From assembly GCA_037176705.1 (NCBI GenBank), contig JBAWUJ010000064.1:62001-126000 (forward strand): a DNA stretch of 64,000 nucleotides, in the 5' to 3' direction. Position numbers and translations under genes: made by a program. Shown here piece by piece: positions 24,451-38,589 of the stretch; positions within the stretch are counted from its first letter, which is position 1, and each line of letters starts with the position of its first letter. The notes under the pieces are model-generated. The model was not told where the DNA came from, did not search any database, and saw nothing but the letters and a program-made list of their open reading frames with translations. The DNA is from Molossus alvarezi. Lineage: Eukaryota; Chordata; Mammalia; Chiroptera; Molossidae.

Positions 24451-27400
24451 TTCAATGGAGTAGTAAGTATTTCCTACCGTGGAACATTAAGTAGTTCCTC
24501 TCATGGTCATTATCTACTTCCTTCGATGCAACACTGGCTAGTTTCGTCCATGGAACACTAAGCAGATTCTTCCAATGAACAATAAGTAGTTCCTTCCATG
24601 AAACACTTAGTAGTTCCTCCATGGAACACTAGCTTGTTTTTATCATGGAACACTAAGTAGTTCCTTCCATGGAACACTAATTATTTCCTGCCATGAAACA
24701 CTAAGTAGTTCCTTCCATGGAACACTAGCTAGTTCCTTTCATGTAAAACAAAGAGTTTCTTTCCATGGAACACTAAGTAGTCCCTTCCATGGAACACTAG
24801 TTAGTTCCTTGCATGGAACACTAGCTAGTTCCTTCCATGGAACACTCCATGGAACTGTAACTAATTCCTTCCATGACACACTAAGTAGTTACTTCCTCAG
24901 AAACTAGCGAGTTCTTTCCATGGAACACTAAGGAGTTTCTTCCATGGAACACGAAGTAGTTTTTTTTTATGGAACACTAGCTAGATTTTTCCATGGAACA
25001 CCAGCTATTTCCTTCCATGGAACACTAGATAGTTCCTTACTTAAAACACTAAGTAGTTCTTTCCATGGTACACTAAGTAGTTGCTTCTATGGAACACAAG
25101 CTAGTTCCGTCCATGAAACACTAAGTAGTTCCTTCCATGGAATACTATCTAGTTCTTTCCATGGAACACCATGTTTATCCTTCCATGGAATACAACCTAA
25201 TTTCTTCCAAGGAACTCTAGATAGTTCTTATCATGGTACACTAACAAGTTACTTCCATGGAACACTACGGAGTTCCCTCCTTGGAACAATAATTAGTTCC
25301 TTCCATGGACCACTATGTACTTCCTTCCATGAAACACTAGCGAGTTCTTTCCATGGAACACTAGCTAGTTCATTTTATGGAACACGAAGTTTTTCCTTTC
25401 ATGGAACAATAAGTAGTTCCTTCCATGGAGCAGCAGGTATTTCCATCCATGGAACACTAGCTAATTCCTTCCATGGAACACTAAGTAGTTACTTCCATGG
25501 AATACAAAGTAGTTCCTTCAATGGAACACTAGCTAGTTTATTCCAACGAACACTAAGTATTTCTTTCCTTGAAACACTAAGTAGTTCCTTCCATGGACAC
25601 TAGTGAGTTCTTTTCATGGAACACCACCTAGTTTCTTCCAAGGAACAATAGCTAGTTTGTTTCATGGAATATAATTAGTTCTTTCCATGGTACACTAAGT
25701 AGATTCTTCAATGGAATACTAGCTAGTTCCGTCCATAGAACACTAGCTATTTCTTGCCATGGAACACTAAGTAGTTCTTTCTTGAAAAACTAGTTAGTTC
25801 TTTCCATGGAACACTAAGTATTTCCTTCCATGGAATACAACGTAGTTCCTTCCATGAAACACTAGACAGTTCCTATCATGGTACACTAGGAAGTTCCTTC
25901 CATGGAACACTAAGGAGTATCTTCCATGGAACACTAAGTGTTTCTTTCCATGGAACACTAGCTAGTTCCTTCCGTGTAACACTAAGTATTTTCTTCCATG
26001 GAACACTTGGTAGTTTCTTTCATGGCACACTATGTAGTTCCTTCCATGGAACACTAGCTAGTTCATTCCATAGAACACTAAGTATTTTCTTCCAAGAAAC
26101 ACTAAATAGTTTCTTCCATATAACACCAGCTCAATACTTCCATGGAACACTAGCTATGGAACAATAGCTAGTTCCTACCATGGAACACATACTAGCTCCT
26201 TTCATGAAACACTAGCTAGTTTCTTACATCGATCAGAAGCTAGTTCCTTCCATGGAACACAAACTAGTTTTTTACATGTAACACTAGCTAGTTCCTTCCA
26301 TGAAACATTAAATAGATCCCTTTATGGAACAGTATGTAATTTTCTGCATGGAACTCTAAGTAGTATCCTCCATGAAACACTAGCTAGTTTATTCCATGGC
26401 ACACTAGACTGTTCCTTCCATGGAACATTAAGTTGTTACTTCCATGAAATTCTTGCGAGTTATTTCCATGGAACACTAGCTAGTATTTTTTATGGAACAC
26501 CAAGTAGTCCCTTCCATGGAATACTAAGTATTGCATTCCGTGTTACACAAGCTCGTTCTTTGGATAGAACACTAGATAGTTTCTTCCATGGGACACTAAG
26601 TAGTTCCATCCATGGAACTCTATGTAGCTCCTTTCATGGAACACTAACTAGTTCCATCCATGAAACACTAAGAAGTTCGTTCCATGGAAGAGTAGCTAGT
26701 GCCTTCCTTAAAACAGTAAGTAGTTTCTTCCATGGAACACTAAGTTGTTACTTCCATGGAACACTTAGTAGGTCCTTCCATGGAACACTAAGTTGTACCT
26801 TCCATAAAACACTAGCGAGTTCTTTCCATGGAACACTAGCTAGTTAATTTATGGAACACCAAGTAGTTCTATCCATTAGACATTAAGTAATTCCTTCCAT
26901 GGAACACTACCTAGTTCCTTAAATGGAACACTAGCTAGATCCTTTCATGCAACACAAGCTATTTCCTTCTATGGAACACTAGCCAGTTCATTCATTAAAA
27001 CACTAGCTAGTTCCTTCCATGGAACATAAGTAGTTTCATCTATGGGACACAAGGTAGTTTCTTTTTTTGAACACCAGCTCGTTCTTTTCATGGAACACTA
27101 GCTATTTCCTTCCATGGAACATTATCTAGGTTCTCCATGGACCACTAAGTAGGTTTGTCATTGGAACAATAGCAAGTTCCTTCCTGGGAACACTAAGGAG
27201 TTCGTTCCATGGAACAGTAGCTAGTTCCTTCCTTAAAACAGTAAGAACACTTCCCTCTATTGGAGCACTAAGTAGTTCCGTCCATGGAACACTAAGTATT
27301 TTCTTCCATGGAACACTTGCTAGTATCTTCTTTGGAAAAATAGAAATTTCCTTCCATGGAACACTAAGTTGTTTCTTTCATGGAACAATAGCTCGTTCCT

Positions 27401-27660
27401 TCCATGGAACACTAGCTATTTCTTTTCATGGAACACTATCTGGTTCCTTCCATGGAATACTAGCTAATATCTTCCATGGAACACTAGTTAGTTACTCCAT
27501 GGAACACTAAGAATTTGTTTGCATGAAACACTTAATAGTTCCTACCATGGAACACTACATAGTTTCTTCCATGGAACACTAGCTAGTTATTTCTGAGGAA
27601 CACTAGCTAGTTCCTTCCATGGAACACAAGCCAGTTCCTTCCATGGAACATTAGCTAGTT

Positions 27661-28165
27661 CTTTCCAGGAAACAGTACATAGTTCCTTCCATGGAACATT
27701 AGCTAGTTCCTACCATGGAACAGTAAGGAGTTTTTTCCATGCAACATTAAGTAGTTTTTTCATGGAACACTAGCTATTTCCTTCCATGGAACACTACCTA
27801 GTTCCTTCCATGGAACATTAGCTAGTTCTTTCCAGGAAACACTACATAGTTCCTTCCATGGAACACTAGCTATTTCCTTCCATGGAACACTACCTAGTTC
27901 TTTCCATGGAACACTAAGTAGTCCCTTCCATGGAACACTAGCTAGTTCCTTCCATTGATGAGTAGCTAGTTTCTTCCATGGAACATTAGCTAGTTCTTTC
28001 CAGGAAAAGCTACATAGTTCCTTCCATGGAACATTAGTTGGTTCCTTCCATGCAACATTAAGTGGTTTCTTCCATGGAACACTAGCTAGTTTTTTCCATG
28101 GTCCACTAAGTAGTTCCTTCCATGGAACACTTAGTAGTTTTTTCCATGAAACACAACTTGTATTT
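27661..28165 (+). repeat. Higher-order repeat, period 168 bp (7 monomers)
   Basis: The marker CTTTCCAGGA starts at 27661, 27828 and 27996, spacings of 167 and 168 bp. In each copy it is preceded by a CATTAGCTAGTT unit and followed by a TACATAGTTCC unit, so the whole seven-monomer order is repeated. Confidence 0.88.
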
Positions 28166-31100
28166 TCCATGAAACACTACCTAGTTCCTTCCATGGAACA
28201 CTAAGAAGTTCCATCAATGGAACACTATGTACTTCATTCCATAGAAAACTAGCTAGATCTTTCAATGGAACACTATCTAGTTTCTTTTATTTAACACTAG
28301 ATTTTTTATTCCATGGATCACTAGCTAGTTCTTTTGGTGGAATACTAGCTAGTACCTTTCCTGGAACACTAGTTAGTTCCTTCCATGGAACACTAGGTAG
28401 TTTCTTCCAGGGAACACTAACTACTTTCTTCCATAGAACACTAACTAGTTCATTCCATGGAACACTAGCTAGTTCCTTCCATTGAACACTAGCTAGTTTC
28501 ATTCATGGAACACTAATTAGTTTTTTCCACTGAACACTAAGTAGTCCCTTCCATGGAACACTAGCTAGTTCATTTTATGGAACACTAGCTAGTTCCTTCC
28601 ATGTTATCATAAGCAGTTCCTTCCATGAAACACCAGGTAGAACCTTCCATTGAACACTAGCTAGTTTCTTCCATTGTACATTAATAGTTTCTTCCATGGA
28701 ATACTAACTAGTTCCTGCCATGGAACACTAGCTAGTCCCCTCCATGGAACACTAGATATTTCCATCCATGAAACACTAAGTAGTGCCATCCATGATATAC
28801 TAACTGGTTTTATCCATTGAACACTAAGTAATTACTTCCATGGTACACTCCGCAGTTCTTCCCATGAAACATGAAGTATTTCCTTCCATGTAACACTAGC
28901 TAGTTTCTTCGATGGAACACTAGATAGTTTCTTCCATGGGACACTAAGTGGTTTCCTCCATGGAACACTAAGTAAGTCCCTCTATGGAACACTGGCTATT
29001 TTTTTTTTCCATGGAACACTACCTTATTCCTTCCATGAAACTCTAAGTATTTCCTTCCATGTTGCACAATAGTTCCCTTCATGCAACACATAGTAGTTCC
29101 TTCTATGTACACTACAAGGTTCCTTCCATATATCACTAGCTGGTTTCTTCCACGGAAATCTAAGTACATCCTTCCATGGAACATTCCGTAGTTTCATCCT
29201 TGGAACACTAGCTAGGATCTCCCATGGAACACTAACTAGTTCCTTCCATGAAACACTAAGGAGTTTTTTTCCATGGAACACTACGTAGTTCTTTCTACAG
29301 AACAGTAGCTAGATCTTTCCATCTAACAGTAGCTAGTTCTTTTCATGGAACACCAGGTAGTTCCTTCCAGGGTATACTAAAAAGTTCCTTCCTTGTAACA
29401 CTAGCTAGTTTCATCCATGTAACATTAGCTTGTTCCGTCCATTGAACAATAAGTAGTTCCTTCCATGGAACACTAGCTAGTTCCTCCCTTAAACCACTAG
29501 CTAGTTCTTTTCACGGAACACTAGCTAGTTTTTTCCTTGGAACACTAGCAATTTCCTTCCATTAAAAACTGAGTAGATCTTCCATGGAACAATAGTTCAT
29601 TCCTTCCATGGAACACTAAGTAGTTTCATCTATGGAACACAAGCTAGTTCTTTCCATGGAAAAATATCAAGTTCCTTCCCCGTAACACTAGTAATTCCTA
29701 CCATGCAACACAAGCTAATTTCTTCAATGGAAACCTAGCTAGTTCTTTCCATGGAATACTAAGTAGTTCATTCCATGGAACACTAGCTAGATCCTTCCAT
29801 GAAACAATAGCTAGATCCTTCCATTGAAAACTAACTAGTTCCTTCCATGGAACATTAACTAGTTCCTTCATTGGAACAAGCTAGTGTTTTACATGCAACA
29901 CTAAATAATTCCTTCCATGGAACACTAGCTTGTTCCTTCCATGGGACTCTAGCTAGTTCCTTCAATGGAACACTAAGTAATTCCTTCCATGGAACACTAG
30001 CTATTCCTTCCAGGAACACCAGCTAGTTTTTTCCATGGAACACTAAGTATTTCCTTCCATGGTACACTAGCTAAATCTTGCCATGGAACAGTAGCTAGTA
30101 TCTTCCATGGGACATTAAATGGTTCCTTCCATGGTACAAGCTAGTTCTTTCCATGGAAGAGTAAGTAGTTCCTTCCATAGAAAACTAGCTACTTCCTTCC
30201 ATGGGACACTAGCTAGTTTCTTCTACGGAACTCTATGTAGGTCCTTTCTTGGAACACTAAGTGTTTCCTTCCATGGAACACTCGCTACTTCTTTCCATGA
30301 AACAGTAGCTAGTTATTTCAATGGAACACTAGCTAGCGTCTTATATGAAACACTAGCTAGTTCCTTCCATGGAACACTATGTAGTTCCTTCCAAAGGGCA
30401 CTAGCTGGTTTATTCTATGGGACAGTAAGTAGTTCCTTCATTGAAACACTAAAAACTTCCTTCCATGGAAAACTATCTTGTTCCTTTCATGGAACACTAA
30501 GTTGTTCTTTCCATGGAACACTAGCTAGTTCCTTCCATTGAACACTAGCTACAGCCTTCTATGAAACACTATGTAGTTCCTTCTATGCAACACTTAGTAG
30601 TTCCTTTCATTTACACTAGTTAGTACCTTTCATGGATTACTAGGTATTTTCTTTCCTGGATCAATAAGTAGTTTCTTCCATATAACACTAAGTATTTTTT
30701 TCCATGGAACACTAGCTAGTTCCTTCCAAGGAACACTAGCTAGTTCCTTCCATGGAACACAAAGTAGTTCCTTCCATAGAAATCTAAGTATTTTCTTCTA
30801 TGGAACACTAGCTATATCCTTTTATGAGACACTAAGTAGTTCCTCTAATGAACACTAAGGAGTTCCATCCATGGAATACTAGTTAGTTCCTTCCATGTAA
30901 CCCTAGCTAGATCCTTCTATGTAATACTAAGTAGTTTCTTCCATGAAACATTAGGAGTTCCTATCATGGAACACTAAATAGTTACTTCCATGGAAAAGTA
31001 GTTATTTCCTTCCATGGAATACTAAGTAGACCCTTCCTCGGAACACTAAGTGATTCCTTCCAGGAGCACTAGCTAGTTCTTTCCATGGAATATTAATTAT

Positions 31101-33200
31101 TTTTATCCTTGGAACACTAGCTAGATTCTTCCATGGTACTCTAGGTAGGTCCTTCCCTGGAACACTAAGTGGTTCCCTTTATGAAACGCTAGTTCTTTCA
31201 TGGAACAGTAGCTAGTTTCATCCATGGAACACTAAGTAGTTTCTTCAATGGAACACTAACTAGTTCCTTCATTGGAACACTAAATACTTCCTTTCATGGA
31301 ACACTAGCTAGTTCCTTTCATGGAACACTAAGTAGTTCCATCAATGTAACACTAAGTAGTTCCTTTTATGTACACTAGCTAGTTCCTTCCATGGATCAGT
31401 AGTTAGTTTCTTTCATGGAACAATCAGTAGTTCCTTCCATGGAACACAATGTATTTCTCTCCATGGAACACTAGCTAGTTGCTTCCAGAAATCATTTAAG
31501 GAATTTCTTCCATAAACACTAAGTAGTTCCTTCCAAAGAACACTAGCTACTTCTTATGGAACACTAAGTTGTTCCTTCCATGGAACACTAAGTAGTAACT
31601 GCCATGAAACACTAGCTAGTTCATTCCATGAGACACTAGCTATTTACTTCCATGGAACAAAAAGTAGTTCCTTCCATGGAACCCTACGTTTTTCTTCCAT
31701 GGAACAGTAGCTACAGCCTTCCGTGAGACACTAAGTAGTTTTTTCCATGAACACTAAGTAGTTCTTTCCATGGAATACTAGCTAATTCCTTCCATGTAAC
31801 ACTAGCTAGTTCCGTGCCAGGAACACTATGTAGTTCCTTTTATGAAACTCTTTGTATTTGCTTTCATGGGACACTAGCTAGTTCCTTCCATGGGACACTG
31901 GCTAGTTTCTTCCATGAAACACTATGTAATTCCCTCCATGGAATGCTAAGTATATCCTTCCATGGAAAACTAAGTAGTTCCTTCCTAGAATTACCAGCTA
32001 GTCCTTTCTATGGAACACTAAGTAGTCCCATGCATGGAACACTAGTTAGTATCTTCCATGGAAATCTATGTAGGTCATTCCATAAAACACTTAGTGGTTT
32101 CTTCCATATAACATTGCCTAATTACTTCCATAAAAAACTAGCTATGTCTTTCCTTGTAACACTAGCTAGTTTTTTCCATGGAATACTAGCTAGTTCCACA
32201 CATGGAACATTTAGTAGTTCCTTCCATGGAACACTAGCAAGTTCCTTTCATGGAACACTAAGTATTCCCATCCATGTAACACTAGCTAGGTTTTGCCATG
32301 GAACACTAAGTAATTCCTTCCATTACACACTAGCTAGGTCTATCCATGGAACACTAAGAATTTTTTTCATGAAACACTAAGTGGTTTTTTCCATGGAACA
32401 CTAAGTACTTCCTTCCATGGAAGAGTAGCTAGTTCCTTCCATTGAACACTAGCTAGTTCAATGCAAGGAACACTAAATAGTACCTTTCACTGAACACTAA
32501 ATAGTTTTTTCCATGCATCACTAGCTGGTTCCTTCCATAAAATACTAGCTAGTTCCTTCCGTGGAACACTAGCTAGTTCCTTCTCTGGAACACTAACTAG
32601 TATCTTTTCTAGAACACTAAGTACTTTCTACCCGGGAACACTAACAAGTTTTTTCCTGGAACACTAGCTAGTTCCTTCCATGGAACATTAAGTAGTTACT
32701 TCCATGAAATACTAAGTAGTATCTTCAAAGAAAAACTAGCTTGTTCCTTCCATGGACCACTATATAGGTCCTTGAATGGAACACTAACTCGTTTCTCCCA
32801 TGGAACACTAGTTAGTTCCTTGCATGCAACAGTATGTAGTTCCTTCCATGGAACACTAGCTAGATTCTTCCATGGAACCCTAAGTAGTCCCTTCCATGGA
32901 ACATTAAGTAGTTTTTTCGATCGAACACTTAGTATTTTCTTCCATGGAACACTCGCTAGTTCGAGCTAGTAATTTCCATGGAACACTTTCTAGTTAATTC
33001 CGTGGAACTCCAGCTTGTTTCAACCATGGAAAACTAAGCAGTTCTTTCCATGGGACACTAAGAAGCTTCTTCCATGGAACACTAGGTAGTTCCATCCATG
33101 GAACACTAGCTAGTTTTTTCCATAAAACAATGCCGAATATTTTCGATAAACTTTATGTAGTTTCTTCCATGGAATAATACGTAGTTCCTTCCATGGAACA

Positions 33201-33342
33201 CTAGCTAGTTTCTTCCATGGAACACTAGCCAGTTCATTCCCTAAAACATTAAATATTTTATCCATGCAACACTAAGTAGTTTCTTCCATAAAACACTAAG
33301 ATGTTATTTTTATAAAACACTAACCTGTTCCTTCCATGGAAC
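33201..33342 (+). repeat. 142-bp segment identical to 34636-34777
   Basis: From CTAGCTAGTTTCTTCC onward, 142 bp including several highly diverged monomers (CCCTAAAACATT, TTTTATCCATGC and ATTTTTATAAAAC units) are identical by eye to the copy 1,435 bp downstream. Flanking monomers diverge quickly. Confidence 0.9.
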
Positions 33343-34635
33343 ACTAGCTAGTTCCTACCATGGAACAATAAGTAGTTCCATCAATGAAAGACTAGATATT
33401 TCCTTCCATGGAACCCTAGTTAGTTCTTTCCATGGAACACAAGATCGTTATTTTTATGGAACACTAGCTACTTCCTTTAATGGAACACTAACTAGTTCCT
33501 TCCATTGAAAAGTAAGTAGTTCCCTCCATGCAACACTTGCTAGTTCCTTCCATAAAACACTAAGTAGTTCCTTCCATGGAACACTAAGCAGTTCCTCCCA
33601 TGGAACACTAGCTGCTGTTTTCCATGGATCACTAGCTAGTTAGTTCCATGGAACATGATGTAGTTTCTTCCATGTAACACTAAGTATTTCCTTCCTTGGA
33701 ACATTAGCTGGTTTCTTTCATGGAACACTAACTAGTTCCTTCCATGGAACAATAAGTAGTGCCTTTCAAAGGAATACTAGCTAGTTCCTTCCATGGACCA
33801 CTAGCTAGTAGCTCCATGGAACACTAAGTAGTTCCTTCCATGGAACACAAACGAGTTCCTTTCATGTAACACTAGCTACTTCCTTCAATGGAACACTAGC
33901 TAGTTTTTTCAATGGAACTCTAGCTAGGTCCTTCCATTGAACACTAAGGAGTTCCTTCCATGGAACACTAGCTAGTTCATTCCTTAAAAAAGTAAGTAGT
34001 TTTTTCCATGGAACACTAAGTAGTTCCCTACATGCAACACAATGTAGGTCCTTCCATGGAACACTCGTTATTTTTATCCATGGAACACTACCTAGTTCCT
34101 TCCATGGAACACTAAGTAGTTACTTCCATGTAACACAGTAGTTCCCTTTATGGAACTACTTGTTGTTCCTTCTATGTACACTAGGATGTTCCTTCCATGG
34201 ATCACTAGCTGATTTCTTCCAAGGAAAACTAAGTACTTCCTTCCATGAAACATTAAGTGGTTTCATTCATAGGACACTAACTTGTTCCTTCAATGGAACA
34301 CTAACTAGTTCCTTCAATGAAACACTAAGAAGTTCCTTGTATTGAACACTAGCTTGATTCTTCCATGGAACACAAGGAGGTTCCTTCCATGGAACACTAG
34401 GTAGTTCCTTCCATGGAACAGTAAGTAGTTCCTTGCATGAAACACTAATTAGCTCCTTGCATGGAACACTAGCTAGTTTTTTGTATGGAACAAAAGGTAG
34501 TTTCATACATGGAACAGTAGCTAGTTGCTTCCATAAAACACTAAGTAGTTCCTTCCATGGATCACTAGCTAGGTGCTTCTATGAAACACTAAGTAATTTT
34601 TATTATGGAACACTAGCTAGTTCCTTCCATGGACA

Positions 34636-34777
34636 CTAGCTAGTTTCTTCCATGGAACACTAGCCAGTTCATTCCCTAAAACATTAAATATTTTATCCAT
34701 GCAACACTAAGTAGTTTCTTCCATAAAACACTAAGATGTTATTTTTATAAAACACTAACCTGTTCCTTCCATGGAAC
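34636..34777 (+). repeat. 142-bp segment identical to 33201-33342
   Basis: This is the second member of the exact pair. It starts one base short of a full monomer (GGACACTAGC where the other copy has GGAACACTAGC), which marks its left junction. Confidence 0.9.
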
Positions 34778-36879
34778 CCTAGCTAGTTTCTTCCATGGAA
34801 CACTAAGTATTTCTTTCCATGGAACACTAAGTAGTTCCTTCTACAGAACACTAGCCAGTTCCTTCCATGGAACAGTATCTTGTTACTTCCGTGGAACACT
34901 AAGTAGTTTCTTGCATCGACCTAAATAGTTTTTTTAAGGAACACTAACCAGATCCTTCCATGGAACACTAGTTAGTTCCTTCTATGGAACACTAAATTTT
35001 TTCTTCCGTTAAACACTAGGAAGATACTTCATTGGAACACTAGCTAATTCCTTCTTTGGAACACTAGTTCCTACCATGGACCACTAGCTCCTACCATTGA
35101 ACACTAGGAAGTATCTTCCATGGAACACCAAGTAGTTTTTCCATTCAGAACTAAGTAGTCTCTACCATTAAACATTATCTAGTTCCTTCTATGGTACACT
35201 AAATATACCCTTCCATGGAACACTAAGTAGTTTTTTCCATGGAAACGTAACGTCTTCCTTTCAAGGAACACTAGCTAGTTTTTTTTCATGGAACACTAAG
35301 TAGTTTCTTTCATGGAACACTAAGTAGTTCTTTCCATGGAACACTAAGTAATTTCTACCTTGGAACGCAAGCCAGTTCCTTTCATGAATCACTAGCTAGC
35401 TCCTTCCATGGAACACAAGCTAGTCCCTTTCATAAAACAGTAGCTAGTACCTTCCATGGAACACTACGTTGTTCTTTCCATGGAATACTATGTAGTTCGT
35501 CCATGGAACACTAACTTGTTTTTTCCATGGAACACTAAGTAGTTCCTTTCATGGAACACTATCTAATTTCTTTCATGGAACAATAAGTAGTTTCTTCCAT
35601 GTAACAGTAAGTAGTTTCTTGCATGGAAAACTAAGTAGTTCCTCCATGCAACACTAGTTTGTTTTTTTCATGGAACACTAAGTAGTTCCTTCCATGAAAC
35701 CCTAGCTAGTTTCTTCCATGGAACACTAGCTAGTTTCTTCCATAGAACTCTAAGTAATTTCCTCCATGGAACACTAGCTAGTACTTTCCTTGGAACACTA
35801 TCTTGTTCATTCAATGAAAAACTAAGTAATTCCTTCCATGCAACACTAGCCTGATCTTGCCATGGAACACTAAGTAGTTCCTTCTATGGAACAATAAGTA
35901 GTTTCTTTTATAGAACAGTAAGTAGTTCCTTCCATGTAACACTAGATAGATCCTTCCATAGGAAAATAAGTCATTCTTTCCATTGAACGCTACGTAGTCT
36001 CTTTCTTGGAACACCAGCTAGTTCCTTCCATGGAACACTAGCTAATATTTTCCATGAAACTCTAAGTGTTCCCTCCATTGAACACCAATTACTTCCTTTC
36101 ATGGAAAACTAAGTAGTTCCTTCCTTGGAAAACTAAGTACTTTCTTCAATGGAACAGTAACTTGTTCCTTCCACGGAAAACTAACTTGTTCCTTCCAATG
36201 AACACTAGCTAGTTCCACACCTGGTACACTAAGTAGTTTCTACCATGGACACTAAGTAGTTTCTTAATTGAAAAACTAAGTATATCCTTCCCTGGAACAC
36301 TAGCTAGTTCCATTACTGGTACACAAGCTATTTGCTTCCATGGAACATTAAGTAGTTACTTCCACGAAACCCTAGGTAGATTCTTCCATGCCAAACTTGC
36401 TATTTCCTTCCATGGAACACTAGCTAGCGCATTCCCTGGAACACTAGCTATTTCTTTTCATGGGATACTAAGTAGTTCCTTCAATTGACTGTAGGTAGTA
36501 CCTTACATAGAACGCTAGCTAGTTCCTCCATGGAACATTAGCAAGTTTCTTCCATGGAACACCAGATAGTTCCTTCCACAAAATTTGAGTAGTTTCTTCC
36601 ACGGAACACGAGCTAGATCCGTCCATAGGACACTAAGCAGTTCCTTCAATGAAACACTAAATATTTTTTTCCATGGAACACTAAGTAGTTCCTTCCATGG
36701 AACACTAGCTAGTTCTTTTCATGGAACACTAGCTAGTTCCTTCCATGGAACACTAAGTAGTTCCTTTCATGAAACAATAAGTAGTTCCTTCCATGGAACA
36801 CTAAGTACTTCTTTGTATTGAACACTAGCTAGTTTCTGTCATGTAACACTAAGTAGTTCCTGCCATGGAACATTAAGTA

Positions 36880-37520
36880 GTTACTTCCATGATACCTTAA
36901 GTAGTTTCTTCCATGGAAAACATGCTAGTTCCTTTCATGGTACATTGTATAGTTACTTGCATGGTCAAGAACTAGTTTCTCCAGGGGAAACTAACTAGTT
37001 TCTTCCATGGAACACTAGCTAGTTCCTTCCATAGAACACTTGGTGGTCCTTTCTATGGAAAACTAACTAGCCCTTTCCAAGGAAACCTTCCTAGTTCTTT
37101 CCATGGAACACTAGCAAGTTCCTTCAATGGAACGGTAAGTAGTTCCTTCCATGGAATACTAGCCAGATCTTTCCATGGAACACTAAGTAGTTTCTTCCAT
37201 GTAACTTTAGTAGTTCCTTCCATGGAACACTAGATAGTTCTAGCTGTTTCCTTCCATGGAACACTAACTAGTTACTTCCGTGTAACTCTAGCCAGTTTCT
37301 TCAATGAAAAATTAAGTATTTTTTCCATGAAACACTAAGTAGCACCTTCCATGGAACAGTAACTATTTCCATCCATGGAACACTAGCTAGTTTATTCCAT
37401 GGGACACTAAGTAGTTCCTTCAGTTGAATATTATGTAATCCCTTCCATGAAACACTAGCTAGTTCCATCCATGGACCACTAAGTAGTTCCTTCCATGGGA
37501 CACTAAGTATTTTCTTCCAT
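36880..37520 (+). repeat. Tandem module, copy A (partner about 38590-39110)
   Basis: Distinctive units recur in order: GAAAACATGCT, a TACATTG unit, TTACTTGCATGG, a CCAGGGG unit, the double-dyad variant ending TTCTAGCTGT (37238 and 38821), a TTCAGTTGAA unit and TATGTAATCCC. The offset at TTCTAGCTGT is 1,583 bp. Reduced versions of the GAAAAC / TACATTG / TTACTTGCATGG series also occur near 41450, 53310 and 55370. Confidence 0.83.
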
Positions 37521-38589
37521 GTAACACTAAGTAGTTGCTTCCATGGAAGACTCACTAGTTCTTTACATGGAACATTACTAGTGGATTCCATGGAATACTA
37601 AGTTGTTTCTTCCATGAAACACTAAGTAGTTCCTTGTATGGGACATTAGACAGTTCCTTTCATGGAACAGTAGTTTTTCTCTCCATGGTACCCCAAGTAG
37701 TTTCTTCCATGAAAACTAACTAGTTCCTTCCATGGTATACTATGTAGTTTATTCCATGAAACAATAAGTAATTTTTTCCATGGAACACTAACTTGTTCCT
37801 TCCATGGAACACTAGCTAGTTCCTTCCATAGAACACTATTGCTTCCTTCCATTGAACACTAAGTAGTTACGTCCATGAAACACTAAGTACTTCATTCCAT
37901 TGAGCACTAAGTACTTCCTTCCATGGGACAGTAACTTGTTCCTTCCATGTAACACTAACTTCTTCCTTCAATTGTACACTAGATAGTTCCTTCCATGAAA
38001 CACTTAGCAGTTCCTATATAAAACACTAAGTATTTCCTTCCATAAAAAACTAAGTAGATTCTTCCCTGAAACACTAGCTCGTTTCTTTTCTGGAACACTA
38101 GCTATTTGCTTCCATGGAACATTAAGTATTTACTTCCATAAAACACTAAGTAGTTTCTTCCAAGGAAAACTTGCTAGTAACTTCCATGAAACACTAGCCA
38201 GTGCATTCCCTGGAACACTAGCTAGTTCTATTCATGTAACACTAAGTTGTTCCTTCCATTGAACGCTAATAGTTCCTTCCATGGAACGCTAGATAGTTCC
38301 TCCATGGTACAATAGCTAGTTTATTCCATAAAACTGTAAGTAGTTTCTTCCACAAAACACTAAGTAGTCTTTCCCATGGAACACTAACTTGTTTTTTCAT
38401 GGAACAGTAGCCAGTTTCTTCCATGAAAAACTAAGTAGTTCCTTCCTTGGAACACTAGCTACTTTCTTCCATGGAACACTAAGTACTTCCTTCCATGGAA
38501 CAGTAACTTGTTCCTTCCGTTGACCACTAGCTGGTTCCTTCCATGGAACACTACTTAGTTTTTTCCATTGAACTCTAAGTAGTTCCTTA

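Noticed and set aside
24944..25603. 219-codon open frame with HGTL repeats as a possible repeat-protein gene
   Set aside because: It is an in-frame reading of the 24-bp satellite with no start context, splice signals or unique domain. Similar frames appear wherever the array happens to lack frame-shifting indels, on the strand set by array orientation. The same applies to 9342-9917, 17085-17663, 31814-32380 and 44118-44630.
27760..28170. KELLSVPW-type repeat frames on the other strand
   Set aside because: This is the opposite-strand reading of the same monomer; both strands cannot plausibly code for the same array, and frames end at random indels.
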